A DNA stretch of 64,000 nucleotides, taken from positions 310,001 through 374,000 of the forward strand of contig JAPWJZ010000004.1 in assembly GCA_028283745.1 (NCBI GenBank), read 5' to 3'. The position numbers were made by a program, and so were the translations under genes. Below the pieces are notes generated by a model. That model did not search any database. It worked only from the letters and a program-made list of their open reading frames with translations, and had not been told where the DNA came from. Shown one piece after another: positions 16,458-25,510 of this stretch; position 1 is the stretch's first letter; each line of letters begins with the position of its first letter. This DNA comes from Micavibrio sp. Lineage in GTDB: Bacteria > Pseudomonadota > Alphaproteobacteria > Micavibrionales > UBA2020.

Positions 16458-16479
16458 AACGTAAATGCTTGTTTACGTT
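16458..16479. promoter_or_regulatory. Inverted repeat AACGTAAA-N6-TTTACGTT
   Basis: Perfect 8-base arms around six bases, 36 bases after the aaeA-like stop and about 105 before the SulP start. It could be an operator or a weak terminator; no T-run follows. The same half-site occurs in the palindrome before the pilus operon (59832-59846), in the opposite arrangement. Confidence 0.4.
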
Positions 16480-16527
16480 ATCAAATCGGCATTGCGGGGC
16501 TTGCTTTTCATGCGGCGCTGCAACACC

Positions 16528-16572
16528 TTTATAAAAATCGAAACGCGGCATTCGGCGCGTGATTTTTATAAA
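16528..16572 (+). promoter_or_regulatory. Long leader hairpin before the SulP gene
   Basis: TTTATAAAAATC (16528-16539) is the exact inverse complement of GATTTTTATAAA (16561-16572), and inside it ACGCG (16543-16547) pairs with CGCGT (16556-16560). The 17-bp stem with one 3-base bulge ends a single base before the GGAGG ribosome site at 16574. It could control translation (for example by temperature) or bind a dimeric protein as DNA. Confidence 0.6.
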
Positions 16573-16583
16573 CGGAGGACGAC

Positions 16584-18149
16584 ATGCCGCCCATCAAAGA
16601 TTCATTCTTTTCTCACTGGCGCCAGGACTTGCCGGCATCGGTGGTGGTCTTTCTGGTGGCGTTGCCGTTGTGTCTCGGCATTGCCATGGCGTCGGGCGCG
16701 CCGCTTTTTTCAGGCCTGATCGCCGGCATGGTCGGCGGCATTGTTATCGGCACCATTAGCAAATCCCCTTTAAGCGTCAGCGGCCCTGCGGCGGGGCTTA
16801 CCGTTATCGTCCTCGACGCGCTGCAAACCCTCCCCACCTTTGAAACCTTTTTGCTGGCGACCTGCCTTGCGGGGGTGTTTCAGGTTATCTTCGGCGCTTT
16901 GCGCGCCGGCATCATCGGCGACTTCATTCCCAATGCCATCATTAAGGGCATGCTGGCGGCGATCGGCATTATTTTGATCCTCAAGCAAATTCCCCATGCC
17001 TTCGGCTATGACGCAAACCACGAAGGCGATGAAGCCTTTTTGCAGACGGACGGGCACAACAGCTTTTCCGCGCTGGTCGAGCTGCTGCGGCATGACATTT
17101 CCTACGGGGCGGTGGTTATTTCGCTGACCTCCCTCGGCTTCCTGTTTTTCTGGGATAAAACGCAACCGAAGCTGAAAAACTTCGCGCGCTACATTCCGGG
17201 GCCGCTGGTGGTTGTGGCTTTTGGCATTGGCATGAACTGGCTGTATGGCCGCATCTTCCCGTCATTGCAGCTGGAAGGCGGCCACCTTGTGACCGTCCCC
17301 GTCTCGCACAATGCGGGCGAATTCTTCAGCAACTTCACGCTGCCTGATTTTTCCGCCATCACCAACCCCGCGGTCTGGACGATTGCGCTGACGCTGGCGG
17401 TGATTGCCAGCCTTGAAACGCTGCTGAGCATCGAGGCGATCGACAAGCTGGATACGTACAAGCGCGTAACCCCCACCAACCGCGAATTGCTGGCACAGGG
17501 CGCGGGCAATATTGCCTCGGGGCTTATCGGCGGCCTGCCCGTAACATCCGTCATTGTGCGCAGTTCCGCCAATGCCAGCGCGGGCGCGCACGGGCGGCTT
17601 TCCGCCGTGGCGCACGGGTCATTGCTGCTGCTCAGCATCGTGCTGGTGCCGGTGTTCCTGAACCTTATTCCGCTGTCGGCCCTTGCGGCAATATTGATCT
17701 CGACGGGCTACAAGCTGGCGAAGCCGCAGGTCTTCCGCGCCAAGTTCCAGAAGGGCTGGGGGCAGTTTATTTCCTTCATCGTCACCATTGCGGCCATTCT
17801 GCTGACCGACCTTCTTATCGGCATTGGCATTGGCATGGTGGTGGGCCTGGCCTTTATTGTGCTGGAAAACTTCCGGTCCTCCATTTTGCTCATGGTGGAT
17901 GGCAATAACTACCTGCTCCGCTGCAAGAAAGACCTTTTCTTCATCAACAAGTACGAATTGAAGAAATGGCTGGCCGCGATACCGGATGATGCGAACGTGC
18001 TGATTGACGTATCGCGCGTCAGCTTCATCGACCGCGACAACGTGGATCTGCTGTCGGACTTCATGGAGTCGGCAACATACCGCGGCATTACCGCCCGCTT
18101 CAAGACCAGCCCCGATAACCCCGCAACCCTGCATTTAAAGGCCGCATAA
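16584..18149 (+). CDS. SulP/SLC26-family anion transporter
   Basis: The protein has 521 residues and 10-14 membrane segments, with the family start FSHWRQDLPASVVVFLVALP and the SGPAAGLTVIV motif near residue 70. The C-terminal 80 residues form a short STAS domain (VLIDVSRVSFIDRDNVDLLSDF). The next gene, one base after the stop, is a beta-carbonic anhydrase; SulP plus carbonic anhydrase usually points to bicarbonate uptake, as with BicA-type carriers, rather than sulfate. GGAGGACGAC precedes the ATG, and an unusual hairpin lies just upstream. Confidence 0.9.
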   Translation: MPPIKDSFFSHWRQDLPASVVVFLVALPLCLGIAMASGAPLFSGLIAGMVGGIVIGTISKSPLSVSGPAAGLTVIVLDALQTLPTFETFLLATCLAGVFQVIFGALRAGIIGDFIPNAIIKGMLAAIGIILILKQIPHAFGYDANHEGDEAFLQTDGHNSFSALVELLRHDISYGAVVISLTSLGFLFFWDKTQPKLKNFARYIPGPLVVVAFGIGMNWLYGRIFPSLQLEGGHLVTVPVSHNAGEFFSNFTLPDFSAITNPAVWTIALTLAVIASLETLLSIEAIDKLDTYKRVTPTNRELLAQGAGNIASGLIGGLPVTSVIVRSSANASAGAHGRLSAVAHGSLLLLSIVLVPVFLNLIPLSALAAILISTGYKLAKPQVFRAKFQKGWGQFISFIVTIAAILLTDLLIGIGIGMVVGLAFIVLENFRSSILLMVDGNNYLLRCKKDLFFINKYELKKWLAAIPDDANVLIDVSRVSFIDRDNVDLLSDFMESATYRGITARFKTSPDNPATLHLKAA

Positions 18150-18150
18150 C

Positions 18151-18783
18151 ATGAAAAAGAACGAACAGCTGCTGCTGGAAAACAAAGCTTGGGCGCGCGA
18201 GATGGTGGAGAACGACCCCAACTTCTTCCTGCGCCACGTAAAGGGGCAAAAGCCAGACTTCCTGTGGATTGGCTGTTCGGACAGCCGCGTATCGCCCGAT
18301 ACCATCACGCAAAGCCAGCCGGGCGAAGCCTTTATTCACCGCAACGTCGCCAACCTTGTGGTGCCGACGGATTTAAACCTGCTGAGCGTGCTGCAATACG
18401 CGGTGGAGGTGCTGGAGATTAACCATGTGATTGTTTGCGGCCATTACGAATGCGGCGGCGTGAAAGCCGCCATGAGCCAGACGACCCACGGGCTGATTGA
18501 CGGCTGGCTGCAGCACGTAAAGGACGTATACCGCTTCAACCGCGCGGAAATTGATGCGCTGCCGGAAGACAAGCGTATCAACCGCATGATTGAGCTGAAC
18601 ATTCGCGAACAGCTGTATAACCTTGCTAAAACCAACATTATTCAAAGCGCGTGGAAGCGCCACCGCCGCCCGCATTTGCATGGCTGGGTCTATAACCTTG
18701 AAAGCGGGCTGATTGACCCGCTGCTTGAACTCACCCCTGAAAGCTTCCTGGATGAAGAAATTTATGTGCTTAAAAATGCTTGA
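18151..18783 (+). CDS. can: Beta-class carbonic anhydrase
   Basis: The protein has 210 residues. It interconverts CO2 and bicarbonate in the cytoplasm. The zinc ligands are Cys42, His98 and Cys101, with the Asp44-Arg46 dyad in GCSDSRVSPD and the second motif in CGHYECGGVKAA. Its length and the motifs match E. coli Can. It starts one base after the SulP stop, so the two are translationally coupled and probably form a bicarbonate uptake and conversion unit. Nothing essential is missing. Confidence 0.95.
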   Translation: MKKNEQLLLENKAWAREMVENDPNFFLRHVKGQKPDFLWIGCSDSRVSPDTITQSQPGEAFIHRNVANLVVPTDLNLLSVLQYAVEVLEINHVIVCGHYECGGVKAAMSQTTHGLIDGWLQHVKDVYRFNRAEIDALPEDKRINRMIELNIREQLYNLAKTNIIQSAWKRHRRPHLHGWVYNLESGLIDPLLELTPESFLDEEIYVLKNA

Positions 18784-18887
18784 TAATTTGCACCCCTCAT
18801 TCTTTCTGCCTTTTTGAACGTAAGTATTCGCCCGCCGCATACGTTGAATAGGTATAGGACGTAATGAAATAGAGGGGAGTGATTGGC

Positions 18888-19490
18888 ATGACACATAAAC
18901 TGACCACACAAAAGTTCGTTACACCCAAATTATTCACACGGGCTGCTGCCGGCTTTTTTGTGCTGGCACTGGCCGGTTGCGCGGCGCAGCAACCCTGCCC
19001 GCAGGGACATGACGGACCCGGCTTTGGCGGCGGAACCCGTGGCTTTGGCCCGCCGCACGAAAGGCTTTCACCTGAAAAGCGCGAGGCGCTGCACGCCTGC
19101 ATTGACAAAACCGGCCTGAAACCGCCGAAAGATTTTAACGGCAAATGGACGGAACCGACGGCGAAACAAAAAGCCGCGATTGACAAATGCTTTACGGCTG
19201 AAGGCTTGAAGCCGCCGCACCACCCGTCGGCAAAAGAACGCGCCGCCTTCAAGAAATGCGCGGATGACGCAGGCCTGCCGCCGCCGCCCTTCGGCGGACC
19301 GCCGAAAGAGGGCGACAAGCGCCCCGCACCGCCGACCGCGGAACAACGCGAGAAAATGCACGCCTGCCTGAAAGAAGCCGGCATTGACTTGCCGCCTCAT
19401 GGCGGGCCACATAATGGCCCGCACGGGGGCCCCGGCGGGGATCGCGGCCCTGATGAACGGCCGGAGCGTGGTAATGCCAACGAAGAATAA
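18888..19490 (+). CDS. Lipoprotein with four Cys/Gly-Pro repeats
   Basis: The protein has 200 residues from the ATG at 18888, chosen because GAGGGGAG lies at the right distance; a GTG three codons earlier is also open. LALAGC is the lipobox. The mature part has four repeats of about 40 residues, each with a short helix carrying one Cys, then G and a Pro pair: HACIDKTGLKPP, KCFTAEGLKPP, KCADDAGLPPP and HACLKEAGIDLPP. The C-terminus is rich in Gly, Pro and His (GPHNGPHGGPGGDRGPDE). It is a surface or periplasmic protein of unknown role; the His/Cys content could bind metal. A strong terminator follows. Confidence 0.7.
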   Translation: MTHKLTTQKFVTPKLFTRAAAGFFVLALAGCAAQQPCPQGHDGPGFGGGTRGFGPPHERLSPEKREALHACIDKTGLKPPKDFNGKWTEPTAKQKAAIDKCFTAEGLKPPHHPSAKERAAFKKCADDAGLPPPPFGGPPKEGDKRPAPPTAEQREKMHACLKEAGIDLPPHGGPHNGPHGGPGGDRGPDERPERGNANEE

Positions 19491-19566
19491 AGTTTTTAAC
19501 TCGCGCCAGACTTTTTAAACGGCACTTATTTTCCTTTCCCGCGCTTACATTTTCCTCAAGGGAAAA

Positions 19567-19611
19567 CAGCCTGCAACCTGATGCCCCGGGTTGCAGGCTG
19601 GACTTTTTTTA
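19567..19611 (+). terminator. Intrinsic terminator after the repeat lipoprotein
   Basis: CAGCCTGCAACC (19567-19578) pairs with GGTTGCAGGCTG (19589-19600), followed by GACTTTTTTT. A 12-bp stem, strong on the plus strand. Confidence 0.9.
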
Positions 19612-19624
19612 AGGTGCGTTTTTA

Positions 19625-20452
19625 TTATTGCTTCTGGCCGGCCTGTTGCAGCAGGTCGTTGCCGTTTTCGGCGGTGATCTTTTTATAGCGTTCCTGCCAG
19701 TAACCGCGCAGTTTTTCATGCACATCACCACGGCGTAAATCCCATAGGCCGTCATCGACGAATTTTACGTCCGGCGCGGCAGCCGCTTCATCGCCGGCGG
19801 CAGCGGTGGCTTCATCCGCCGGCGGCAGGGTGCAGACCTCCACGTTGCGCAGGCGGGCGCGGTGGCCGATTTCAAAAGCGATGGCTTCGTTGATCACGCG
19901 TTCGTAATAGCTTTCGCCGATCAGCAGGTAGCCGGGCTTCAGGGCCGCAAGGCGGGGTCCGAGGACGTTGATAAGATAGGTGCTGGCGGCGGTTTTATCA
20001 TCGCAGCGGGCGCCATCCGCCATGATCAGCGATTCATAGGTCATGAGCGCGCTGAAGGCCTTGCGGTAATCAAGGGTCTTCAAAACCGTCTGCGTATCAC
20101 TGTTGGCGCGGGCAATGGAAATGTCGCCCAGCAGCAGGAAATAGCCGGGGTGCAGCTGCCCGTCATCGCCATGGCCGAAGCTGTCATCATCAAGGTATTG
20201 CACCACGGCGGCGGCGGTTGCCGGGTCTTTGCTGTTTTGAATGACACCGTTGATGCGCACCATCATCGACCTGTCATCATCCATCGCGGCGGAGGATTTG
20301 AGGGCGAGGTAAGCGGGATTGGCGCGCGCGGCGGCCTTGCGCGCATCATCCGCCCGCTCGCCGGTGTACCAGCTGTAGCCGAAGTAGGCGGCGGCACAAA
20401 CAATGGCCAGCAGCAGCACAATACGAAATATCTTGCGGATTTTTGACCACAT
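19625..20452 (-). CDS. Membrane-anchored periplasmic protein, unknown
   Basis: The protein has 275 residues. An N-terminal anchor (about 9-28, FRIVLLLAIVCAAAYFGYSW) is followed by a helical domain that looks like a solenoid of TPR- or Sel1-like helices, but no repeat consensus is clear. Two Cys (in GARCDD and VEVCTLPP) may form a disulfide. It lies 33 bases downstream of kup on the same strand and is probably co-transcribed with it. No function is known to me. Confidence 0.65.
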   Translation of the reverse strand: MWSKIRKIFRIVLLLAIVCAAAYFGYSWYTGERADDARKAAARANPAYLALKSSAAMDDDRSMMVRINGVIQNSKDPATAAAVVQYLDDDSFGHGDDGQLHPGYFLLLGDISIARANSDTQTVLKTLDYRKAFSALMTYESLIMADGARCDDKTAASTYLINVLGPRLAALKPGYLLIGESYYERVINEAIAFEIGHRARLRNVEVCTLPPADEATAAAGDEAAAAPDVKFVDDGLWDLRRGDVHEKLRGYWQERYKKITAENGNDLLQQAGQKQ

Positions 20453-20485
20453 GCGTTTTTATCCCGTCTATCGCGTCAATCAAGT

Positions 20486-22435
20486 TTAAATAATGACGTG
20501 GCGGCCAATTTCAATGACCCTGCCGACCGGCAGTTTATAGAAGTCGGTCGGTTCCGCCGCGTGCTTGGACAGCCAGATGTAAATGATGTCCTGCCAGCCG
20601 GGCAAGCCGTATTTCGGGTGCGATTTAATGGAACGGCGGGACAGGAACAGCGACGTATCTTCCCAGTCGAAATCAATGCCGTTGCCGCCGGTGCGGTTGA
20701 GGTTGATCAGTTCTTCCTGCACATCAGGGTGATCGGTAAAGCCGAAGCGCAGCAGCACCACGCTGAATTCCTCGTTCAGGTGGGTGACAAGGGCGCGGTC
20801 TTCCGCCTCCACGTGCGGCACTGGCTCGATTTTCACGGACAGAATGATGTTTTTGTGGTGCAGCACCTTGTTGTGGCGGATGTTCTGCATCAGCGATGTG
20901 GGCGTGTGGTTGGGGTCGCCCGCGAAGAAGAAGGCGGAGCCGTTGACCCGGCGCAGGTCCGGGTAGCGGTCTTTATAATCGGCGATGAAGTTTTCAACCT
21001 TCACCTCGCGCTTGCGCGCGCGGCTGGTAAGAATGAACGTGCCTTGAATCCACGTCGTCATAATCGCCATCATCACGCCGGCCATGACCAGCGGCACCCA
21101 GCCGCCGCTCATCAGCTTCATCAGGTTACAGCCGAGGAAGACCATGTCGACCGCAAGGAAGGTGCCGAAAACGGCAATCGTCTTCCACAGCTGCCATTCG
21201 CGAATTTGCCAGACGACGAAGAAGCCCATGATGGCGTCAACGCACATGGCGCCCGTGACCGAAATGCCATAGGTGGCGGCAAGGTCAGTCGAGGTTTTGA
21301 ACACCATGACAAGGATGATCACGCCGACCATCAGGATATAGTTGACCTGCGGCATATAGACCTGGCCAGAGTGTTCCGACGTGTACAGAATTTTCATGCG
21401 GGGCAGCAGGCCCAGGTTGACCGCCTGGCGGGTCAGTGAAAACGCGCCCGTAATCACGGCCTGGCTGGCAATGACGGTGGCGCAGGTCGCCAGCAGCACG
21501 AAGGGCAGCTGCCATGTATCGGATACCAGCTTGAAGAAGGGGTTGTCCATCGTGTCGGGATGCGCCAATACCATCGCGCCCTGGCCCAGGTAGTTCATGG
21601 TCAGGCAGGGAAAAACATAGCACAGCCACGCCATTTGTACCGGCTTGCGGCCAAAGTGGCCAAGATCGGCATACAGCGCTTCCGCACCCGTTACGCAAAG
21701 GAAGACGGAGCCGACGGCGACCATGGCAAGCTTGCCGTGCGTCAGCATGAACTGCAGCGCATAGAAGGGGTTGAAAGCTAGAATAATGCCGGGGCCTTCC
21801 ATGACATGGCGGATGCCGGTCACGCCCAGCACGCCGAACCACAGGACCATGATGGGGCCGAAGAAGGCCGATACCTTCGCCGTGCCTTTTGACTGGAAAA
21901 AGAACAGGCCGACGATGATCGCCAGCGTCAGCGGGATGACGTAGGGCGCAAAGTGCGGCGCCACCACCTGCAAGCCTTCCACCGCCGAAAGGACGGAGAT
22001 GGCCGGCGTAATGATGCTGTCACCGTAAAACAGCGCCGCCCCCGCCATGCCCAGAAACAGGAAGCCGATGGTATTGCGGTAGATGACCGAGCGCGCAAGC
22101 GCCATAAGCGCCAGCGTGCCGCCTTCGCCGCGGTTGTCGATGCGCAGCAGGAAGGAGACATATTTAAGCGTAATGATCGTCGTCATCGACCAGAGGATAA
22201 GGGAGAGCAGGCCAAAAACTTCCACCTTGCCGACCGGCAGCGTGCCGCCTTGCGAAATGGAATGCAGTGCTTCGCGGAAAGCGTAGAGCGGGCTGGTGCC
22301 AACGTCCCCGTAAACAACGCCGATGGCGCCGATGGTAAGGCCCATGAGCTTGCCCTCGTCATGGCCATGGCCATGATCATTATGTGCGGCGCTGTGCGAG
22401 GAACCGGAGGACGACGTGGTGGAGGCGGACTGCAT
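20486..22435 (-). CDS. kup: Kup potassium uptake transporter
   Basis: The protein has 649 residues from the ATG at 22435 (GAGAAG upstream); an ATG nine codons earlier is possible. Kup/Trk-D proteins bring in K+ with protons across the inner membrane. The signature GAIGVVYGDVGTSPLYAFRE lies near the N-terminus and about 12 membrane segments follow to about residue 440, then a cytoplasmic C-terminal domain of 200 residues. The His/Ser-rich N-terminal 35 residues are an extension. It is divergent from kdsB, and an unknown anchored protein follows downstream. Confidence 0.93.
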   Translation of the reverse strand: MQSASTTSSSGSSHSAAHNDHGHGHDEGKLMGLTIGAIGVVYGDVGTSPLYAFREALHSISQGGTLPVGKVEVFGLLSLILWSMTTIITLKYVSFLLRIDNRGEGGTLALMALARSVIYRNTIGFLFLGMAGAALFYGDSIITPAISVLSAVEGLQVVAPHFAPYVIPLTLAIIVGLFFFQSKGTAKVSAFFGPIMVLWFGVLGVTGIRHVMEGPGIILAFNPFYALQFMLTHGKLAMVAVGSVFLCVTGAEALYADLGHFGRKPVQMAWLCYVFPCLTMNYLGQGAMVLAHPDTMDNPFFKLVSDTWQLPFVLLATCATVIASQAVITGAFSLTRQAVNLGLLPRMKILYTSEHSGQVYMPQVNYILMVGVIILVMVFKTSTDLAATYGISVTGAMCVDAIMGFFVVWQIREWQLWKTIAVFGTFLAVDMVFLGCNLMKLMSGGWVPLVMAGVMMAIMTTWIQGTFILTSRARKREVKVENFIADYKDRYPDLRRVNGSAFFFAGDPNHTPTSLMQNIRHNKVLHHKNIILSVKIEPVPHVEAEDRALVTHLNEEFSVVLLRFGFTDHPDVQEELINLNRTGGNGIDFDWEDTSLFLSRRSIKSHPKYGLPGWQDIIYIWLSKHAAEPTDFYKLPVGRVIEIGRHVII

Positions 22436-22713
22436 TGGATGACTTCTCTTATGACAACCCATAAACGGATATTTATAACTGTCTTACCGCAGCGCACAAC
22501 ACCCCGCCAACGGATTCTTTTTACATTTTCATAATGCATAAAATTGGAAGGGGCTCCGGGTGTTTAGGGCTTTGGCTTTGCATGTCATCCCTTCCTGCGC
22601 GCCGGATAACATTTACATGTAATTGATGAAGGCGCGCGTTTGCTCTATACGGTTAATGCACACATTTTGTGTACCGCATTGTTTTCCCAATCCTCCTCAC
22701 ATGGATCACCTTA

Positions 22714-23463
22714 ATGACCGCCGCCCCGAAAAATCCCATCATCATGATCCCGGCGCGCATGGCGTCGACGCGGCTGCCGAACAAGCCGCTGGCGGATATT
22801 GCAGGGCTGCCAATGATTGTGCAGGTGCTACGCCGCGCCGAAGAAGCCAAACACGGGCGCGTGGTGGTGGCCTGTGCGGAGCAGGAAATTAAAGACGCGG
22901 TCGAAAAAGCCGGCGGCGAAGCCGTGCTGACGGACCCGGCCCTGCCCTCCGGCTCCGACCGTATTTTGCAGGCGCTGCAAAAGGTGGACGCGCAGGGTGA
23001 GCATGACGCTGTCATCAACGTGCAGGGCGACCTGCCGACGCTGGACCCGAAGCTGATCGAAACCGCTTTTGCGCTGCTGAACAATGCGGAGACGGACATC
23101 GGCACGCTCGGCTGCATCATCACGAAAGAGTCTGAAAAAACCAACCCGAACGTCGTGAAGGCGATTGCGGAGATTGATTTTGCCGCAAACGAACGGCAGG
23201 GCCGCGCGCTGTATTTTTCACGCACCACCGCGCCGTCGGGCGACGGGCCGTTGCTGCACCACATCGGCCTTTACACCTATAAACGCGCCGCGCTGGAAAA
23301 ATTCGTCGCATCAAAACCCGCCGCGCTTGAAAAGCGCGAGAAGCTGGAACAGCTGCGCGCCCTTGCGCTTGGCATGCGCATTGACATTGCCGTGGTCGAT
23401 ACCGTCCCCCTCGGCGTCGACACCCCCGAAGACCTCGAAGCCGCCCGCCACGCGCTGAAATAA
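22714..23463 (+). CDS. kdsB: CMP-Kdo synthetase
   Basis: The protein has 249 residues. KdsB makes CMP-Kdo from CTP and Kdo for the LPS inner core. [20 protein letters not shown] is the nucleotide-binding start, with [11 protein letters not shown] and VINVQGDLP typical of the family; the Asp in QGD binds magnesium. I start at 22714 because the preceding in-frame residues are hydrophobic and unlike KdsB. The lipoprotein and pheA follow on the same strand; kdsB next to pheA is a common alphaproteobacterial order. Its presence supports a Kdo-containing LPS. Confidence 0.95.
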   Translation: MTAAPKNPIIMIPARMASTRLPNKPLADIAGLPMIVQVLRRAEEAKHGRVVVACAEQEIKDAVEKAGGEAVLTDPALPSGSDRILQALQKVDAQGEHDAVINVQGDLPTLDPKLIETAFALLNNAETDIGTLGCIITKESEKTNPNVVKAIAEIDFAANERQGRALYFSRTTAPSGDGPLLHHIGLYTYKRAALEKFVASKPAALEKREKLEQLRALALGMRIDIAVVDTVPLGVDTPEDLEAARHALK

Positions 23464-23487
23464 CCCGTCACAACTGAGCAGGCTGAA

Positions 23488-24066
23488 GTGGTTCGTCATT
23501 TTATTACAGTTGTCTTGATTTTCGTTCTTGCGGGGTGCGCATACACACCTGCCGCCTCGCCTGCCCATTCAAGCGAAAAAACGACAGCCTATATGGATAG
23601 AGAAGATGCTTCGCTGCCTTCATCCGTTCGCAAAGTTATCACCACGCTGGACGATACCTGCAAACCGATGGGCACACCGTCGCCATCCCCCAAACTGGTG
23701 GCGCGGGCCGACCTGAACAACGACGGTAACGATGATTTCATTGTCTTTGAGGGAAATTACAATTGTGATGCTGCCGAGGCGCTCATGGCAAATGGCCAGA
23801 ACGGTTCGGATTTATATATTTTCGCGGGCCATGCGGATCATTCTGCTACATTAGCTTACCAGCAGTCCGTCTATAATTTTCACATCGAGACGACAGGCGG
23901 CAGGCGACGGATGATTGTGAGTGTCGCCGCTGCATCCTGCGGGGCGGACGACCGCAACGTGCCGTTCGCTGCATGGGAATTCTGCGACATGCCGCTGGAC
24001 TGGAACGCCAAGGGCAAAAAATTCGCTCTTGCGCCGCTTCGCGAGAAGCGCCCCCTCTCGCACTAA
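23488..24066 (+). CDS. Lipoprotein with a calcium-type DxNxDG motif
   Basis: The protein has 192 residues from a GTG at 23488 with GAGCAGG upstream. The signal ends in VLAGC, a clear lipobox. Around residue 75, ARADLNNDGNDDFIVFEG is an FG-GAP/VCBS-like calcium-binding loop. Five or six cysteines in the mature part suggest disulfides. It is inserted between kdsB and pheA, in the same direction with short gaps, so it is probably co-transcribed with them, but a functional link is not obvious. Confidence 0.65.
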   Translation: MVRHFITVVLIFVLAGCAYTPAASPAHSSEKTTAYMDREDASLPSSVRKVITTLDDTCKPMGTPSPSPKLVARADLNNDGNDDFIVFEGNYNCDAAEALMANGQNGSDLYIFAGHADHSATLAYQQSVYNFHIETTGGRRRMIVSVAAASCGADDRNVPFAAWEFCDMPLDWNAKGKKFALAPLREKRPLSH

Positions 24067-24105
24067 AAGAAATGGGCGACATTCGCCCGGAAAAGGAATA
24101 AAAAA

Positions 24106-24945
24106 ATGACCGATAAAATCGCCTTTCAGGGCCGCCCCGGCGCTTATTCGCATATGGCTTGCGTTTCGGCATTCCCGAAGCTGGAGCCGCTGCCGTGCCC
24201 GTCGTTTGCGGATGCCTTCAAGGCGGCGGAAAGCGGCAAGGCGGAATATGCGATGATCCCGATTGATAACTCGATTGCGGGGCGCGTGGCGGATATTCAC
24301 CACCTGTTGCCGCGCTCAAAGCTTTCCATCGTGGGGGAGCATTTTATTCCCGTGCATCACTGCCTGCTGGGCGTTGACGGCGCAAGAATTTCCGACATCA
24401 AAACCGTTTACAGCCATGTGCATGCGCTGCCGCAATGCCGCAAGATTATCGCGGAGCTGGGGTTGAAGCCCGTCGTGTTTGAAGACACGGCAGGGTCTGC
24501 CGTGAAGGTCGCAGAAATGAAGGATAAGGCGCACGGCGCGATTGCGTCGGAGCTTGCAGCCGAGCTGTATGGCCTTAAAATCCTGAAAAAGAATATCGAG
24601 GATGAAAAGGGCAACACCACGCGCTTTATCATTTTGTCCAAAACCGCGCGCACGCCGGAAAAGAAAAAGGGCGAGGTTTACCTGACGTCGCTTTTGTTCA
24701 AGGTGCGCAACATTCCGGCGGCGCTGTACAAGGCGCTGGGCGGTTTTTCAACGAACGGCATCAACATCCTGAAGCTGGAAAGCTACCTTGAGGCCGGCAG
24801 CTTCCATTCCGCATCGTTCTACTGCGAGTTTGAAAGCCACCCGGATGATGTCAGCTTCCAGCACGCCATGGACGAGCTGCAGTTCTTCGCCGCCGACATA
24901 CGCATGCTCGGCACCTATAAGGCGGAGCGCGAGGGGCGCAAATAA
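24106..24945 (+). CDS. pheA: Prephenate dehydratase
   Basis: The protein has 279 residues. It converts prephenate to phenylpyruvate for phenylalanine synthesis. The dehydratase domain (1-180) begins IAFQGRPGAYSHMA and holds the catalytic NTTRFIIL motif; the ACT domain (about 195-275) has the Phe-binding ESYLEAGSFHSASFYCEFE region. There is no chorismate mutase domain, so this is the monofunctional type usual in alphaproteobacteria. GGAATAAAAAA precedes the start. The Thr-Arg-Phe core is intact, so activity and feedback inhibition are expected. Confidence 0.95.
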   Translation: MTDKIAFQGRPGAYSHMACVSAFPKLEPLPCPSFADAFKAAESGKAEYAMIPIDNSIAGRVADIHHLLPRSKLSIVGEHFIPVHHCLLGVDGARISDIKTVYSHVHALPQCRKIIAELGLKPVVFEDTAGSAVKVAEMKDKAHGAIASELAAELYGLKILKKNIEDEKGNTTRFIILSKTARTPEKKKGEVYLTSLLFKVRNIPAALYKALGGFSTNGINILKLESYLEAGSFHSASFYCEFESHPDDVSFQHAMDELQFFAADIRMLGTYKAEREGRK

Positions 24946-25089
24946 GCGCACGCTTAATTTACGTAAGGGAAAGGCTTTGAATATTTGTTCTTATGAAAAT
25001 ATTCAGGCGTTTTCGCGTGCCAATATTTACAGTCCATGCTAATTTTCTAGCCAGTTATAACCTTCAACGCTTTGACAGGGCAGACCAAT

Positions 25090-25287
25090 ATGGCCACCTA
25101 CGCGCACCTTGCCGCCAAACTTCTGAGAGACGCCGCCACGTTCTTCCGCAACGTGGGCGCCCAGAACGAGCCCCTGAAAGAACAAATGAACGACAATGCC
25201 TCGGTCTATGACCAAGTCGCTGACCTTGTTGAAAAAGACCCCAACGGCATCCTCGACCTCGGCGCCGAGGAAAACAAGCGCAAGTAA
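25090..25287 (+). CDS. Small conserved-looking helical protein
   Basis: The protein has 65 residues from the ATG at 25090 (AGGG nine bases upstream); a TTG at 25072 would add six residues. It is fully helical by composition, beginning MATYAHLAAKLLRDAATFFR and ending GILDLGAEENKRK, with no membrane segment. It has its own strong terminator. The composition and spacing look like a real gene, but I cannot name a family or role. Confidence 0.65.
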   Translation: MATYAHLAAKLLRDAATFFRNVGAQNEPLKEQMNDNASVYDQVADLVEKDPNGILDLGAEENKRK

Positions 25288-25314
25288 GCGTGCTGCTTTT
25301 GGCCTAAAAGCTTT

Positions 25315-25350
25315 AAAAACCCCCGCAGATGATACATCGCGGGGGTTTTT
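25315..25350 (+). terminator. Terminator after the 65-residue protein gene
   Basis: AAAAACCCCCGC (25315-25326) pairs with GCGGGGGTTTTT (25339-25350). A 12-bp stem with A- and T-runs, usable in both directions. Confidence 0.9.
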
Positions 25351-25405
25351 CTTTGCGCTTTGCGCTTTGCGCAGGGTTTTTCTTTGCGCCTTGCGCAGGG
25401 TTTTT
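25341..25405. repeat. Short tandem duplications behind the terminator
   Basis: GGGTTTTTCTTTGCGC occurs at 25343-25358 and 25374-25389; TTTGCGC is repeated in tandem at 25352-25372; TTGCGCAGGGTTTTT occurs at 25367-25381 and 25391-25405. These look like slippage copies of the terminator tail. Confidence 0.7.
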
Positions 25406-25478
25406 ATTTCCGCAGCTATGGTCAAAAGCCTTAAGGGTTTGCTACAATACAAATGGGTTTAAATGGGTTTAGCTGGAG

Positions 25479-25496
25479 GCCGGTAGCAATACCGGC
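25479..25496 (+). promoter_or_regulatory. GNRA-loop hairpin before the ftsK ribosome site
   Basis: GCCGGTA (25479-25485) pairs with TACCGGC (25490-25496) around a GCAA tetraloop. It ends four bases before the GGAGGG ribosome site of ftsK. A tandem AAATGGGTTT (25451-25470) precedes it. It may set translation of the TTG-initiated ftsK. Confidence 0.55.
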
Positions 25497-25510
25497 TGCG
25501 GAGGGTTGAT

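Noticed and set aside
24950..25089. Riboswitch or attenuator before the 65-residue protein
   Set aside because: Only AT-rich sequence with one TTTACGTAA; no stable paired stems that would suggest a riboswitch.
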